64,000 nucleotides of DNA, taken from the NCBI RefSeq assembly GCF_011043525.1, contig NZ_JAAKGO010000006.1, forward strand, positions 124,001 to 188,000. Reading direction: 5' to 3'. A program made the position numbers and the translations under genes. Origin of the DNA: Sphingobacterium sp. SGG-5. GTDB taxonomy: Bacteria; Bacteroidota; Bacteroidia; Sphingobacteriales; Sphingobacteriaceae. Shown piece by piece: positions 43,139 through 51,251 of this stretch. The notes below the pieces were generated by a model that ran no database searches, was not told the DNA's origin, and was given only the letters and a program-made list of their open reading frames with translations. The stretch's first letter is position 1. Every line of letters begins with the position of its first letter.

Positions 43139-43694
43139 AGCTACAATTCGCCAGATGATTGTTGACCATGCCTACAGCTTGCATGTAGGCATAGCAGATG
43201 GTAGTGCCGAAAAATTTCATGCCACGCTTTTTTAGATCTTTGGCGATAGCATCCGATTCGGCACTGGAGGTAGGGGCTTGCTGCATGTTGTCCAAGAGCT
43301 GTATGACGGGTTGCTCATTGGGCATAAAGGAGTAGAGGTAATTGTAAAAACTGCCATATTCCTGCTGAAGAGCAATATATATACGTGCTGCTTGTACGGC
43401 AGCAGCGATTTTACCCCGATGGCGTACAACAGCTGGATCCAGACAAATACGGTCAATTTCTTCATCGTCGAAGGCGGCAACGCGGTGGACATCGAAGTCA
43501 GCAAAAAGCTTTCGGTATCCGGCTCTTTTCTTCAATATGGTTATCCAGCTTAGACCTGCTTGAGCGGACTCCAGGATCAAAAATTCAAAAAGCGTACGTT
43601 CGCTTTTGGTGTGTTTGCCCCACTCTTCATCGTGATATTTCATGTATTCAGGATCGTTGCCGCACCAAGGACAACGTATTATTGGTTCTGCCAT
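43128..43694 (-). CDS. tag: DNA-3-methyladenine glycosylase I
   Basis: A 188-residue base-excision repair enzyme removing 3-methyladenine. The start at 43694 gives MAEPIIRCPWCGN; the frame extends six codons upstream. Visible: the zinc cysteines in CPWC, YHDEEWG, LFEFLILESAQAGLSW with the catalytic glutamate, and LKKRGMKFFGTTICYAYMQAVGMVN. Length is typical. Confidence 0.94.
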   Translation of the reverse strand: MAEPIIRCPWCGNDPEYMKYHDEEWGKHTKSERTLFEFLILESAQAGLSWITILKKRAGYRKLFADFDVHRVAAFDDEEIDRICLDPAVVRHRGKIAAAVQAARIYIALQQEYGSFYNYLYSFMPNEQPVIQLLDNMQQAPTSSAESDAIAKDLKKRGMKFFGTTICYAYMQAVGMVNNHLANCSFRS

Positions 43695-43713
43695 ATTTGT
43701 TGATGTATTCAAG

Positions 43714-43741
43714 TTGGAATCGATAAAAAATCATACCTTTG
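43714..43741 (+). promoter_or_regulatory. promoter upstream of the DUF4271 gene
   Basis: TTG at 43714-43716 and TACCTTTG at 43734-43741, spacer 17 nt. The predicted start site is within a few nt of the ATG at 43749. Confidence 0.6.
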
Positions 43742-43748
43742 GTACGCC

Positions 43749-44741
43749 ATGCTACAAAAGATATTCAGACAGGTGCAAATTAATAAAAAAGGCGGATGGA
43801 TAAAGCTTCTTTTTTTATTCTTTTGTTCCTCATCTCTTGGCGTTGCGCAAGAAATAAGTCCTGTTCTTCGTGATAGCAGCGTTGTACAACAAGCGGATTC
43901 AGCGGCTTTGTTTGCTGTTCTGCAAGACTCACTCGCCAAACAATATATTTACCCCGCGCCTTCTGCTGGCAACCCAATGTTGGACAGCCTCCGCAAGTAT
44001 ATTACAGTGGAAGGAAATGATTTTATCCGTTGGATGCATGACATGGACGCATTGACTCAGGCAGATACTGTGGGATATAGTAAGACCACAGCCGCTTATA
44101 AACCTGTCCGACCAACCTGGGTAGTGGTTGTATTCATCGCGCTGGCACTGGGTATAGCTATGGTCAGGCTGTTTTTTGCAGCCATGTTCCGAAATATTGT
44201 ATTGGCCTATTACGACAAGCAAATATTGCAGAATATGAGCAAGGAGGATAATATGATCACGTCTTGGCCTTATATCTTTCTTTATATACTTTTTAGCTTT
44301 TCGTTAGCGCTATTTTTATTGGTATATACTTCCTCTTTTCATGCAATGGAAGTGCTGACGCTAAAGAATTTTTTCAATCTATCCGGGATTGTCGCTTTAT
44401 TGTTTGTATTGAAGATTCTATTTGTCCGAGGGCTTGCATTGATTTTCGAAATCGAAAAGATTATCCGGGAATATGTATTGATCTTGTATCTGGTATATTT
44501 CAATAGCATGCTGATCCTTATGCCGGTATTATTGGTCCTCCTTTTTGTGCCTGCCTTTTACTTTAAATTTTTGTTAATTTTGTTCGCCGGAGTGGTGTTT
44601 ATGTTGTTTCTATACCGGTTTGTCGTGGCAGCCTTATCCCTGCTAGGGCAATTAAAGTTTTCGATCTTTTATTTAATTCTTTATCTTTGCAGCTTAGAAA
44701 TAGCACCGATTTTAATTTTAGTGAAGATGCTAAATAATTAA
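43749..44741 (+). CDS. DUF4271 family membrane protein
   Basis: A 330-residue protein: a signal-like hydrophobic segment (WIKLLFLFFCSSSLGVAQ), a short periplasmic part with repeated D/Q-rich helix, then six or seven transmembrane helices in the C-terminal two thirds, ending LEIAPILILVKMLNN. This matches the DUF4271 family, often placed before hemD in Bacteroidota. An in-frame GTG at 43773 would fit the promoter position better and still leave the signal segment. Function unknown. hemD follows 16 bp downstream. Confidence 0.8.
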   Translation: MLQKIFRQVQINKKGGWIKLLFLFFCSSSLGVAQEISPVLRDSSVVQQADSAALFAVLQDSLAKQYIYPAPSAGNPMLDSLRKYITVEGNDFIRWMHDMDALTQADTVGYSKTTAAYKPVRPTWVVVVFIALALGIAMVRLFFAAMFRNIVLAYYDKQILQNMSKEDNMITSWPYIFLYILFSFSLALFLLVYTSSFHAMEVLTLKNFFNLSGIVALLFVLKILFVRGLALIFEIEKIIREYVLILYLVYFNSMLILMPVLLVLLFVPAFYFKFLLILFAGVVFMLFLYRFVVAALSLLGQLKFSIFYLILYLCSLEIAPILILVKMLNN

Positions 44742-44757
44742 ATTAAGGAGAGAATTT

Positions 44758-45525
44758 ATGCAGATTGATGTTGCGAGAGCAAAAAAAGTAAAAAGTATTT
44801 TAGTTACTTTACCTAAACCTGAGAATGATAAGTCACCCTATTTTACATTGGCCTCAAAATACAATTTAAAGTTGGATTTTCGGGGTTTTATTCATGTGGA
44901 AGGGGTTTCAGCCAAAGATGTGAGGAAGGAGCGCGTAAATTTCGCGGATTATACAGCTATAATTTTCACGAGTAAAAATGCGGTTGACCATTTCTTTCGG
45001 GTCTGTGAGGAAATGCGCTTTGAAGTGTCTTCAGAAATGAAATATTTCTGTATCTCAGAAGCCATTGCATTGTATTTACAAAAATACATCCAATACCGGA
45101 AACGCAAAATCTTCTTTGGAAAGCAAACGGCAAAAGATCTGGAAGATGTCCTGAAGAAGCATAGCGATGAAAAGTTCCTATTTCCTTGCTCGGACGTAGC
45201 TAATGAAGAGACGCAAAAATGGCTGCAGGACAATGGTTATGATTTTACACCGGTTGTGCTATTTCGGACTGTTATCACGGATATTACAGATTTGAAAGAT
45301 GTTTTTTATGATGTTATCGTGTTTTTCAGCCCTTCAAGTGTACAGTCATTGTATGAGAATTTTCCAGACTTCGTTCAAAATAATACACGGATAGCAGCAT
45401 TTGGCTCGAGTACGCAGCAGGCCTTGTTAGATAAAGGTTTAATATTGGATATTCCTGCCCCGACGCCGAGTGCACCAAGTATGACTATGGCTGTGGAGGA
45501 GTATATCAAACAAGTGAATAAGTAA
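44758..45525 (+). CDS. hemD: uroporphyrinogen-III synthase
   Basis: A 255-residue protein of the HemD fold, which closes and inverts ring D of the tetrapyrrole. Sequence conservation in this family is low; the recognisable parts are VKSILVTLPKPE at the N-terminus, DYTAIIFTSKNAVDHFF, the second-domain DVIVFFSPSSVQSLYENFP and the C-terminal IAAFGSSTQQALLDKGL with PSMTMAVEEYI. Length and the DUF4271 partner 16 bp upstream support the call. It is followed by the gldKLMN cluster after 160 bp. Confidence 0.85.
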   Translation: MQIDVARAKKVKSILVTLPKPENDKSPYFTLASKYNLKLDFRGFIHVEGVSAKDVRKERVNFADYTAIIFTSKNAVDHFFRVCEEMRFEVSSEMKYFCISEAIALYLQKYIQYRKRKIFFGKQTAKDLEDVLKKHSDEKFLFPCSDVANEETQKWLQDNGYDFTPVVLFRTVITDITDLKDVFYDVIVFFSPSSVQSLYENFPDFVQNNTRIAAFGSSTQQALLDKGLILDIPAPTPSAPSMTMAVEEYIKQVNK

Positions 45526-45560
45526 AGGTGGTTGTTAAAAGATGTTAAATGCTAATGAAT

Positions 45561-45606
45561 TGTTACATTTTTTTCTTTTTTTTTGTGGAAACCTTAAAAT
45601 GTAACA
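45561..45606. other. inverted repeat upstream of gldK
   Basis: TGTTACATTTT (45561-45571) and AAAATGTAACA (45596-45606) are exact inverse complements, 24 nt apart, in the 160-bp gap between hemD and gldK. It could be a weak terminator or an operator. Confidence 0.5.
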
Positions 45607-45685
45607 TTTTATCCTGTACATTTACGTACTTAAACTTATTTTAGTAAGCTTGAAAATGAGTGTTTTCATGGCGAGATAGAAATTT

Positions 45686-46984
45686 ATGAACTTAAAAAGA
45701 TACAATTTTGCCTATTGTTTCGTCCTGTTTGTCGGCGTTGTTTTTTTATATTCCAGTTGTAAAGGACCTCGAAATTCGGGAGAATTAGTGGGTGTTTCGC
45801 TGAATAAGCTGAAAACGAATAAGACGCCTTATGGCATGGTTTTAATACCGGGCGGAACCTTTATCATGGGACAATCGGACGAGGATATTACGTTTTCTCA
45901 AACGGCAAAAAACCGACAGGTAACTATTGCTCCATTCTATATGGATGATACGGAGATATCAAATAGTGAATATCGACAGTTTGTATTTTGGGTGAGAGAT
46001 TCAATTTTGATCCACAACTTTTTAGGCGACGATAGTTATTTCATAACCTCAGCTGATGGTGACGTAAAGTACATCGATTGGGATAAAGTCAGTAAGAACT
46101 CTCCTTGGAAATCGAAAGATGATGCGGCACGTGAGAAGCTGAATAGTATGTATTACCAAGGTGAGGATCGTATTTTCGGAAAGAATGAGCTGGACGTCCG
46201 TTTGTTGCGTTATCATTATGAATGGTATGACCTGCGGGCGGCGGTAGAAGGCAAGGGAGATCCCAATAAAAGACGGTCCGATTTCATTCGCCGTGACACG
46301 ATTTCAGTTTATCCGGATACAACGGTGTGGCTTGCTGATTTTAGCTATGCTCAGAATGAACCTATGGTCCGCGGATATTTTTCCCATCCTTCCTATAATG
46401 AATATCCCGTGGTGGGTGTAACCTGGAGACAGGCACAGGCTTTCAATTCTTGGCGGACCCAGTTGTTCAATAGCGTTGCACAAAAAACCCGTCAACAGCC
46501 ACGTCTTGATTATCAGCTTCCTTCCGAAGCACAGTGGGAGTATGCAGCACGAGGGGGAAGAATAGGTATGCAATATCCCTGGGGAGGCCCCACAGCACGA
46601 AATGCACGGGGTTGTCTGATGGCGAACTTCAAGCCGGGGCGTGGAAATTATATGGACGACGGCGTGGCTTACACAGCTCCCGTATATTCCTATTTTCCCA
46701 ATGACTTTGGATTATATAACATGGCAGGGAATGTGGCGGAATGGACACAATCTAGCTACGATGAGTCTGCATATTCCTTTGTACATGATATGAACCCTAC
46801 CTATACATATCACGCAAAAGCAGGAGATGATTTATCGATGAAACGTAAGGTTATTCGTGGAGGATCATGGAAAGACATCGGTTTCTTTTTACAGAATGGT
46901 ACCAGACAATACGAATATCAGGATACGTCTAAATCGTATATAGGATTTAGGTCTGTGACAAATTTTGCAGGAGTTACTTACTAG
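45686..46984 (+). CDS. gldK: type IX secretion system ring lipoprotein GldK
   Basis: A 432-residue lipoprotein with a signal peptide ending YSSC. The mature part is a formylglycine-generating-enzyme-like (SUMF1) domain: MVLIPGGTFIMGQSDED, FYMDDTEISNSEYRQFV, QLPSEAQWEYAARGG, MAGNVAEWTQSSYDE and KVIRGGSWKD. GldK/PorK forms, with GldN/PorN, the periplasmic ring under the outer membrane. It heads gldK-gldL-gldM-gldN with gaps of 20, 39 and 14 bp. No gldJ is adjacent. Confidence 0.93.
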   Translation: MNLKRYNFAYCFVLFVGVVFLYSSCKGPRNSGELVGVSLNKLKTNKTPYGMVLIPGGTFIMGQSDEDITFSQTAKNRQVTIAPFYMDDTEISNSEYRQFVFWVRDSILIHNFLGDDSYFITSADGDVKYIDWDKVSKNSPWKSKDDAAREKLNSMYYQGEDRIFGKNELDVRLLRYHYEWYDLRAAVEGKGDPNKRRSDFIRRDTISVYPDTTVWLADFSYAQNEPMVRGYFSHPSYNEYPVVGVTWRQAQAFNSWRTQLFNSVAQKTRQQPRLDYQLPSEAQWEYAARGGRIGMQYPWGGPTARNARGCLMANFKPGRGNYMDDGVAYTAPVYSYFPNDFGLYNMAGNVAEWTQSSYDESAYSFVHDMNPTYTYHAKAGDDLSMKRKVIRGGSWKDIGFFLQNGTRQYEYQDTSKSYIGFRSVTNFAGVTY

Positions 46985-47004
46985 TACAATTATATTTTTG
47001 AAAA

Positions 47005-47646
47005 ATGGCGAAGAAAAAGAAGTTTGGCTTTGGAATTAATACCTTGATCAATTGGGGTGCCACTGTGGTCATTATCGGTTTAATGTTTAAAATATTACAT
47101 TTTAAAGGCGGGGAATGGATGATTGGCATCGGATTAGCTGTCGAAGCCTGCTTATTTTTTCTGATGGGCTTTATGGCTGCGGAAAAGGAGGTCGACTGGA
47201 CACGGGTCTATCCAGAGCTGGATGAAGATTTTGCAGGCGAATTGCCTAAAAGTAGTGTTGCTGCGCAGCAGGCGCAGCCCGCGGCTGTCGGCAATACAGC
47301 TGCGTTGGATAAATTACTCCAAGATGCAAAAATCGACGAAAACCTGATCGGGAATTTAGGAGATGGCCTGCGCGCATTTGGGGATAAGGTTGCTACAATC
47401 TCTACGGTAGCAGATACCGCGGTGGCTACCAATCAGTTTGCGGATAGATTGAATGCTGCATCGACGGGAGCAGCTCAACTGAGCCATGCTTTCGACCGTG
47501 CTGCCGCAGATTTGGAAACATTCAATGAATCCGCAGCAGATATGCAACAGTTTAAAGAACAGGTCAGTACTTTTAATAAGAATCTATCTTCATTAAATGC
47601 TATCTATGGCAATATGTTGTCTGCTATGAGTGCAAATCGTTCATAA
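47005..47646 (+). CDS. gldL: type IX secretion/gliding motor protein GldL
   Basis: A 213-residue inner-membrane protein with two N-terminal transmembrane helices (WGATVVIIGLMFKILHF and WMIGIGLAVEACLFFLMGF), where the acidic residue in the second helix (VEAC) is the proton-path glutamate of the GldL motor. The remaining cytoplasmic part is alanine-rich coiled coil with GNLGDGLRAFGDKV. GldL and GldM form the rotary motor energising secretion. Confidence 0.94.
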   Translation: MAKKKKFGFGINTLINWGATVVIIGLMFKILHFKGGEWMIGIGLAVEACLFFLMGFMAAEKEVDWTRVYPELDEDFAGELPKSSVAAQQAQPAAVGNTAALDKLLQDAKIDENLIGNLGDGLRAFGDKVATISTVADTAVATNQFADRLNAASTGAAQLSHAFDRAAADLETFNESAADMQQFKEQVSTFNKNLSSLNAIYGNMLSAMSANRS

Positions 47647-47685
47647 TTGTTTTATCTGAATTTTTAAGGAAGAGCACAGCATACT

Positions 47686-49209
47686 ATGGCAGGAGGCAAA
47701 GAGACACCAAGGCAGCGGATGATCGGCATTCTTTATTTGGTGCTACTAGGATTAGTAGCATTGAATGTAAGTGATTCTATTCTGGATGCTTTTAAGAACC
47801 TTGGTAATAGTTTGAACACGTCGACACAGAATACACAGGCGGGAATTGATAATATGTTTTTGGCTTTTCGGGAAACCAAAATGAAGGAGAATCCCGAACG
47901 TGCTAAGCCTTTATTGGATAGAGCCGAACAGGCCCAACGATTGGTTACCGCATTGACCAATAAATTGCGTGAATATGAGCAATTATTGACACAAGAAGGC
48001 GGTGGTATCAATGAAGAGACTGGCGATGTGACCTTTCGTGGCAGTACGGATATCTCCGCGCGTTTGATGATTAACCAGGGGCGAGGCAAGAAACTCCGGG
48101 AGCTGATCAATACGACAGCTGCAGAATTGAAGAAACTGACGAATAATGAAGTAAGCTTTGCGTTAGCTGCTGAAGATCCTTCTCCTCGTGGTGGCGTGCG
48201 AAAAAGTTGGGAAGAAACTAGCTTTGGCGATGGGATACCATTGACAGCAGCGATCACGGCGTTGGAAAAGATCAGTGCAGATGCGAAGAATGCCGAATCG
48301 GCAGTGGTGAAGCATATTTTCGGTAAGATGGATCAGGCGGTCGTTAATCTGGATAAATTCGCTGCTGTTGCTGTAGCGCCAACATCCTATCTGATTGCAG
48401 GGCAATCTTATACGGCTAAAGTGTTTTTAACGGCGTATGATTCTAAATCCAACCCTGAAATTATGGTAAATGGCTCACCCATTCCGGTAATTGATGGACA
48501 AGGTACCTATACCTTGACACCAGGAGTGGGGACACATACCTGGAAAGGGGCTATCCGAGTACAGCAAACGGATGGTACTTTTAAGATGTATGAAACGGAG
48601 CCAATGACATTTCAGGTGGCAAAACCTTCTGCAGTAGTTTCGCCGGACGCGATGAACGTCTTGTATATTGGCGTCGATAATCCTATTTCTATATCCGCAC
48701 CGGGTGTGCCGGCGGAGAGCTTACATATTTCGGGGGCGGGAGTCAACCTGAAAGATAGGGGTGATGCGAGATATATTGCCCGCGTGTCGTCACCAGGTGA
48801 TGTCTCGTTGCAGGTTACGGCAACAATAGACGGGAAGGTGCAAAATTTAGGTACTTCTAAATTCCGTGTGAAGCGTATTCCAAAACCAACTGCCCGGGTA
48901 GCGGGAAAAGAAGGCGGACGAATTTCAGCTGCCCAGCTACGTGGACAAACGGTCGTATCAGCGTCGTTGGATAATTTCGATTTCGATGCCAAATTTAGTG
49001 TGACTAAATTTAATATGTATATTTCTAAGCCACGGGTAGATCCTATTGGACCCTATGCGGCTTCGGGTAATGATTTTACGGGACAGATGAAAACAGCGCT
49101 ATCGGGATTGACAGCGGGGTCTGTTGTCATGATCTATGATATTGTCGGCGTAGGACCTGATGGTACAGCACAAAATCTTAACCCTATAACATTCCAAGTA
49201 ACGAACTAA
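47686..49209 (+). CDS. gldM: type IX secretion/gliding motor protein GldM
   Basis: A 507-residue protein with one N-terminal transmembrane helix (MIGILYLVLLGLVALNVS) preceded by KETPRQR, and a long periplasmic part built of a helical domain (to about residue 220) and beta domains with VGTHTWKGAIRVQ and ISAPGVPAES. The periplasmic rod links the GldL motor to the GldK/GldN ring. Length is usual for the family. Confidence 0.94.
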   Translation: MAGGKETPRQRMIGILYLVLLGLVALNVSDSILDAFKNLGNSLNTSTQNTQAGIDNMFLAFRETKMKENPERAKPLLDRAEQAQRLVTALTNKLREYEQLLTQEGGGINEETGDVTFRGSTDISARLMINQGRGKKLRELINTTAAELKKLTNNEVSFALAAEDPSPRGGVRKSWEETSFGDGIPLTAAITALEKISADAKNAESAVVKHIFGKMDQAVVNLDKFAAVAVAPTSYLIAGQSYTAKVFLTAYDSKSNPEIMVNGSPIPVIDGQGTYTLTPGVGTHTWKGAIRVQQTDGTFKMYETEPMTFQVAKPSAVVSPDAMNVLYIGVDNPISISAPGVPAESLHISGAGVNLKDRGDARYIARVSSPGDVSLQVTATIDGKVQNLGTSKFRVKRIPKPTARVAGKEGGRISAAQLRGQTVVSASLDNFDFDAKFSVTKFNMYISKPRVDPIGPYAASGNDFTGQMKTALSGLTAGSVVMIYDIVGVGPDGTAQNLNPITFQVTN

Positions 49210-49223
49210 TAGAAGGTAATTCT

Positions 49224-50234
49224 ATGAGAAAGAAAATATTATTATCGACGGTTATTTTGGGTTTTTCATTGGCCGCTTTGGCACAACAGGAAAATCTCGC
49301 TAACAGTACCCAGCCTGTGCAGTTGGATGAACCACCGATAGACGGCTATGTGGCGAAATCGGATATCGCGAACCGTAAGGTAATACCTTACCCCCCCATC
49401 CGACAGACTGATGTTGCTTTCAGCAGGCGCGTGTGGCGGGAGATCGATCTTCGGTTGAAAATGAACAAAGTATTTGCATCGCCAAAGGCACGATTGATCG
49501 ATATTCTGGTGGATGCTATACAAGCGGGTGAATTGACAGCATACGATCCTACACCTACAGAAAATGACCCGACGGGTGATAGTTTTAAAAATAAGCTTAC
49601 CATCGATCAGGTGATGGCCCGGTTAGGAGGAGATAGTGTTTTGGTGGAGCAGTTTAACGAGAATAATGAAGTGATAAGCTCGCATTATGAAAAACGTCAG
49701 TTTAGTGGCGAGAATGTGATTAAATTCAGAATAAAAGAGGACTGGATTTTTGACAAGCAACGGTCTATTTTTGAGCCGCGCATTGTCGGTATCGCGCCTT
49801 TGATTACACCACAGATTGCGGGTTTAGAGACTGGACAGGTGGACGATGCGGGAGCTGCAGGGGCTGGTTCTGACCCGTTTGCGGTACAGCCGGAAAATAA
49901 TACTGCCGATGCAAATACTCCGCCTCCTGCTGCCCTAGAAGATGCCGTTGCAACACCGCAAGTCGAGCCTACGCCAGCATTCTGGATTTATTTCCCGGAA
50001 GCACGACATATATTGGTAAATAAAGAAGTTGTTAATAGACATAATGATGCTACAGGTCTGAGTTATGATGACGTATTCATACAAAGGCTTTTTGCAAGTT
50101 ATATCGTCAAACAGTCAAACACAGACGATCTGCGTATTAAAGATTATGTTCAAGGCGATGTAGATCGCTTATTAGAGTCAGAACGCATTAAAACTGCATT
50201 GATGGACTACGAACAGGATCTATGGTCGTATTAG
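49224..50234 (+). CDS. gldN: type IX secretion ring protein GldN
   Basis: A 336-residue periplasmic protein with a signal peptide (LSTVILGFSLAALAQQ). Family blocks: RRVWREIDLRLKMNK, IDQVMARLGGDSVLV, FRIKEDWIFDKQRSIFEPRIVGIAPL, given in part as IKEDWIFDKQRS, and YFPEARHILVNKEV. A variable Ala/Pro/Asn-rich linker sits near residues 210-250. It is the partner of GldK. It is followed by a small hairpin. Confidence 0.94.
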   Translation: MRKKILLSTVILGFSLAALAQQENLANSTQPVQLDEPPIDGYVAKSDIANRKVIPYPPIRQTDVAFSRRVWREIDLRLKMNKVFASPKARLIDILVDAIQAGELTAYDPTPTENDPTGDSFKNKLTIDQVMARLGGDSVLVEQFNENNEVISSHYEKRQFSGENVIKFRIKEDWIFDKQRSIFEPRIVGIAPLITPQIAGLETGQVDDAGAAGAGSDPFAVQPENNTADANTPPPAALEDAVATPQVEPTPAFWIYFPEARHILVNKEVVNRHNDATGLSYDDVFIQRLFASYIVKQSNTDDLRIKDYVQGDVDRLLESERIKTALMDYEQDLWSY

Positions 50235-50237
50235 TGT

Positions 50238-50262
50238 AAGTGATAAAAATCACTTGTCTTTT
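50238..50262 (+). terminator. small hairpin after gldN
   Basis: AAGTGAT (50238-50244) pairs with ATCACTT (50249-50255), loop AAAA, followed by a broken T run. Probably the end of the gld operon. Confidence 0.55.
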
Positions 50263-50331
50263 CGCAATATTTCTACAAATTAGCGTTTAGAAAATACTTT
50301 TTAAACGTTAAAATGTAGGAATATTTTTTTT

Positions 50332-50339
50332 TATGTTTG
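50332..50339 (+). promoter_or_regulatory. -7 element upstream of the cupin-like gene
   Basis: TATGTTTG matches TAnnTTTG and lies 29 nt before the GTG start; no clear TTG is at the -33 distance. Confidence 0.45.
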
Positions 50340-50367
50340 TATGTATAGTTTTTTAAATAGATAGCTT

Positions 50368-51237
50368 GTGAAACTGAAACCTGTCGATAGCATTTCGGGG
50401 GTCGCTCCAAAGGATTTTGTGAACGATTATCTTAACAAAGGTCAGCCTGTAGTGATTCAGGATTTTATTAGCCCGGACAGCCCTTGTTGGACCAAGTGGA
50501 GTTATGACTATTTTAAAGAAATAGCAGGGAATGAGCAAATTGATGTTTATGGCCGAGAAGAAGAATCGCAGAATCATGCCGCTAGTCCTCCTGTGGGCCG
50601 GATGAGTTTTGGTCAGTATCTGGATAAGATCAGTTCGGAACCTACTGAATTACGACTATTTTTGTTTAACCTGATGAAAATACGTCCGGAGCTGAAAAAA
50701 GATGTTATTTATAACGATGTGACCGGAGGAAAGGTCTTGCAGTTTTTGCCGTACATGTTTTTTGGTGGGCAGGGTTCGGCAACACGTAATCATTTCGATA
50801 TTGATATGTCGCATGTGTTTATATCTCAATTTCAGGGCAAGAAGCGTATCTGGGTCTTTCCGAATGAGCAGTCGGACCTGATGTATAAGTTGCCTTATAA
50901 TTTTCACAGTATCGCCAATCTAAAAACAAGTAGCCTGGAAGAGTATCCGGCTTTGAAATATCTGGATGGTTATGAGGCCGTCATCGGCCCGGGAGAGACA
51001 CTCTATATGCCGGCAGGTTGGTGGCATTATATTCAATATGAAACAGAAGGCTATTCCATCTCTGTACGGGCATTGGCAAACTCATTGGGAGAAAAGATAA
51101 AAGGAGCGAGGAACCTTTTTGTGACCCGTTATTTCGATGATACCATGCGCCGGATTTTTAAAGATAAATGGCTTCATTACAAAATCGATACGGCAAAGAG
51201 GCGTGCGAATAGGGCCATGAAGCGCCGTCAGAAATAA
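50368..51237 (+). CDS. cupin-like (JmjC/Cupin_8) Fe(II)/2-oxoglutarate dioxygenase family protein
   Basis: A 289-residue protein starting at GTG. The double-stranded beta-helix has the iron ligands H142-F-D144 (RNHFDIDMSHVF) and the distal histidine H220 in PAGWWHYIQYE. Preceding VVIQDFISPDSP is typical for the JmjC-like hydroxylase family. These enzymes hydroxylate proteins, often ribosomal or secreted ones, but the substrate here is unknown. It lies 133 bp after gldN on the same strand with its own -7 element. Confidence 0.85.
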   Translation: MKLKPVDSISGVAPKDFVNDYLNKGQPVVIQDFISPDSPCWTKWSYDYFKEIAGNEQIDVYGREEESQNHAASPPVGRMSFGQYLDKISSEPTELRLFLFNLMKIRPELKKDVIYNDVTGGKVLQFLPYMFFGGQGSATRNHFDIDMSHVFISQFQGKKRIWVFPNEQSDLMYKLPYNFHSIANLKTSSLEEYPALKYLDGYEAVIGPGETLYMPAGWWHYIQYETEGYSISVRALANSLGEKIKGARNLFVTRYFDDTMRRIFKDKWLHYKIDTAKRRANRAMKRRQK

Positions 51238-51251
51238 GTCGTCTATTTCCG

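Noticed and set aside
47733-48257. Minus-strand ORF within gldM
   Set aside because: Shadow of the well-supported gldM gene; no family features.
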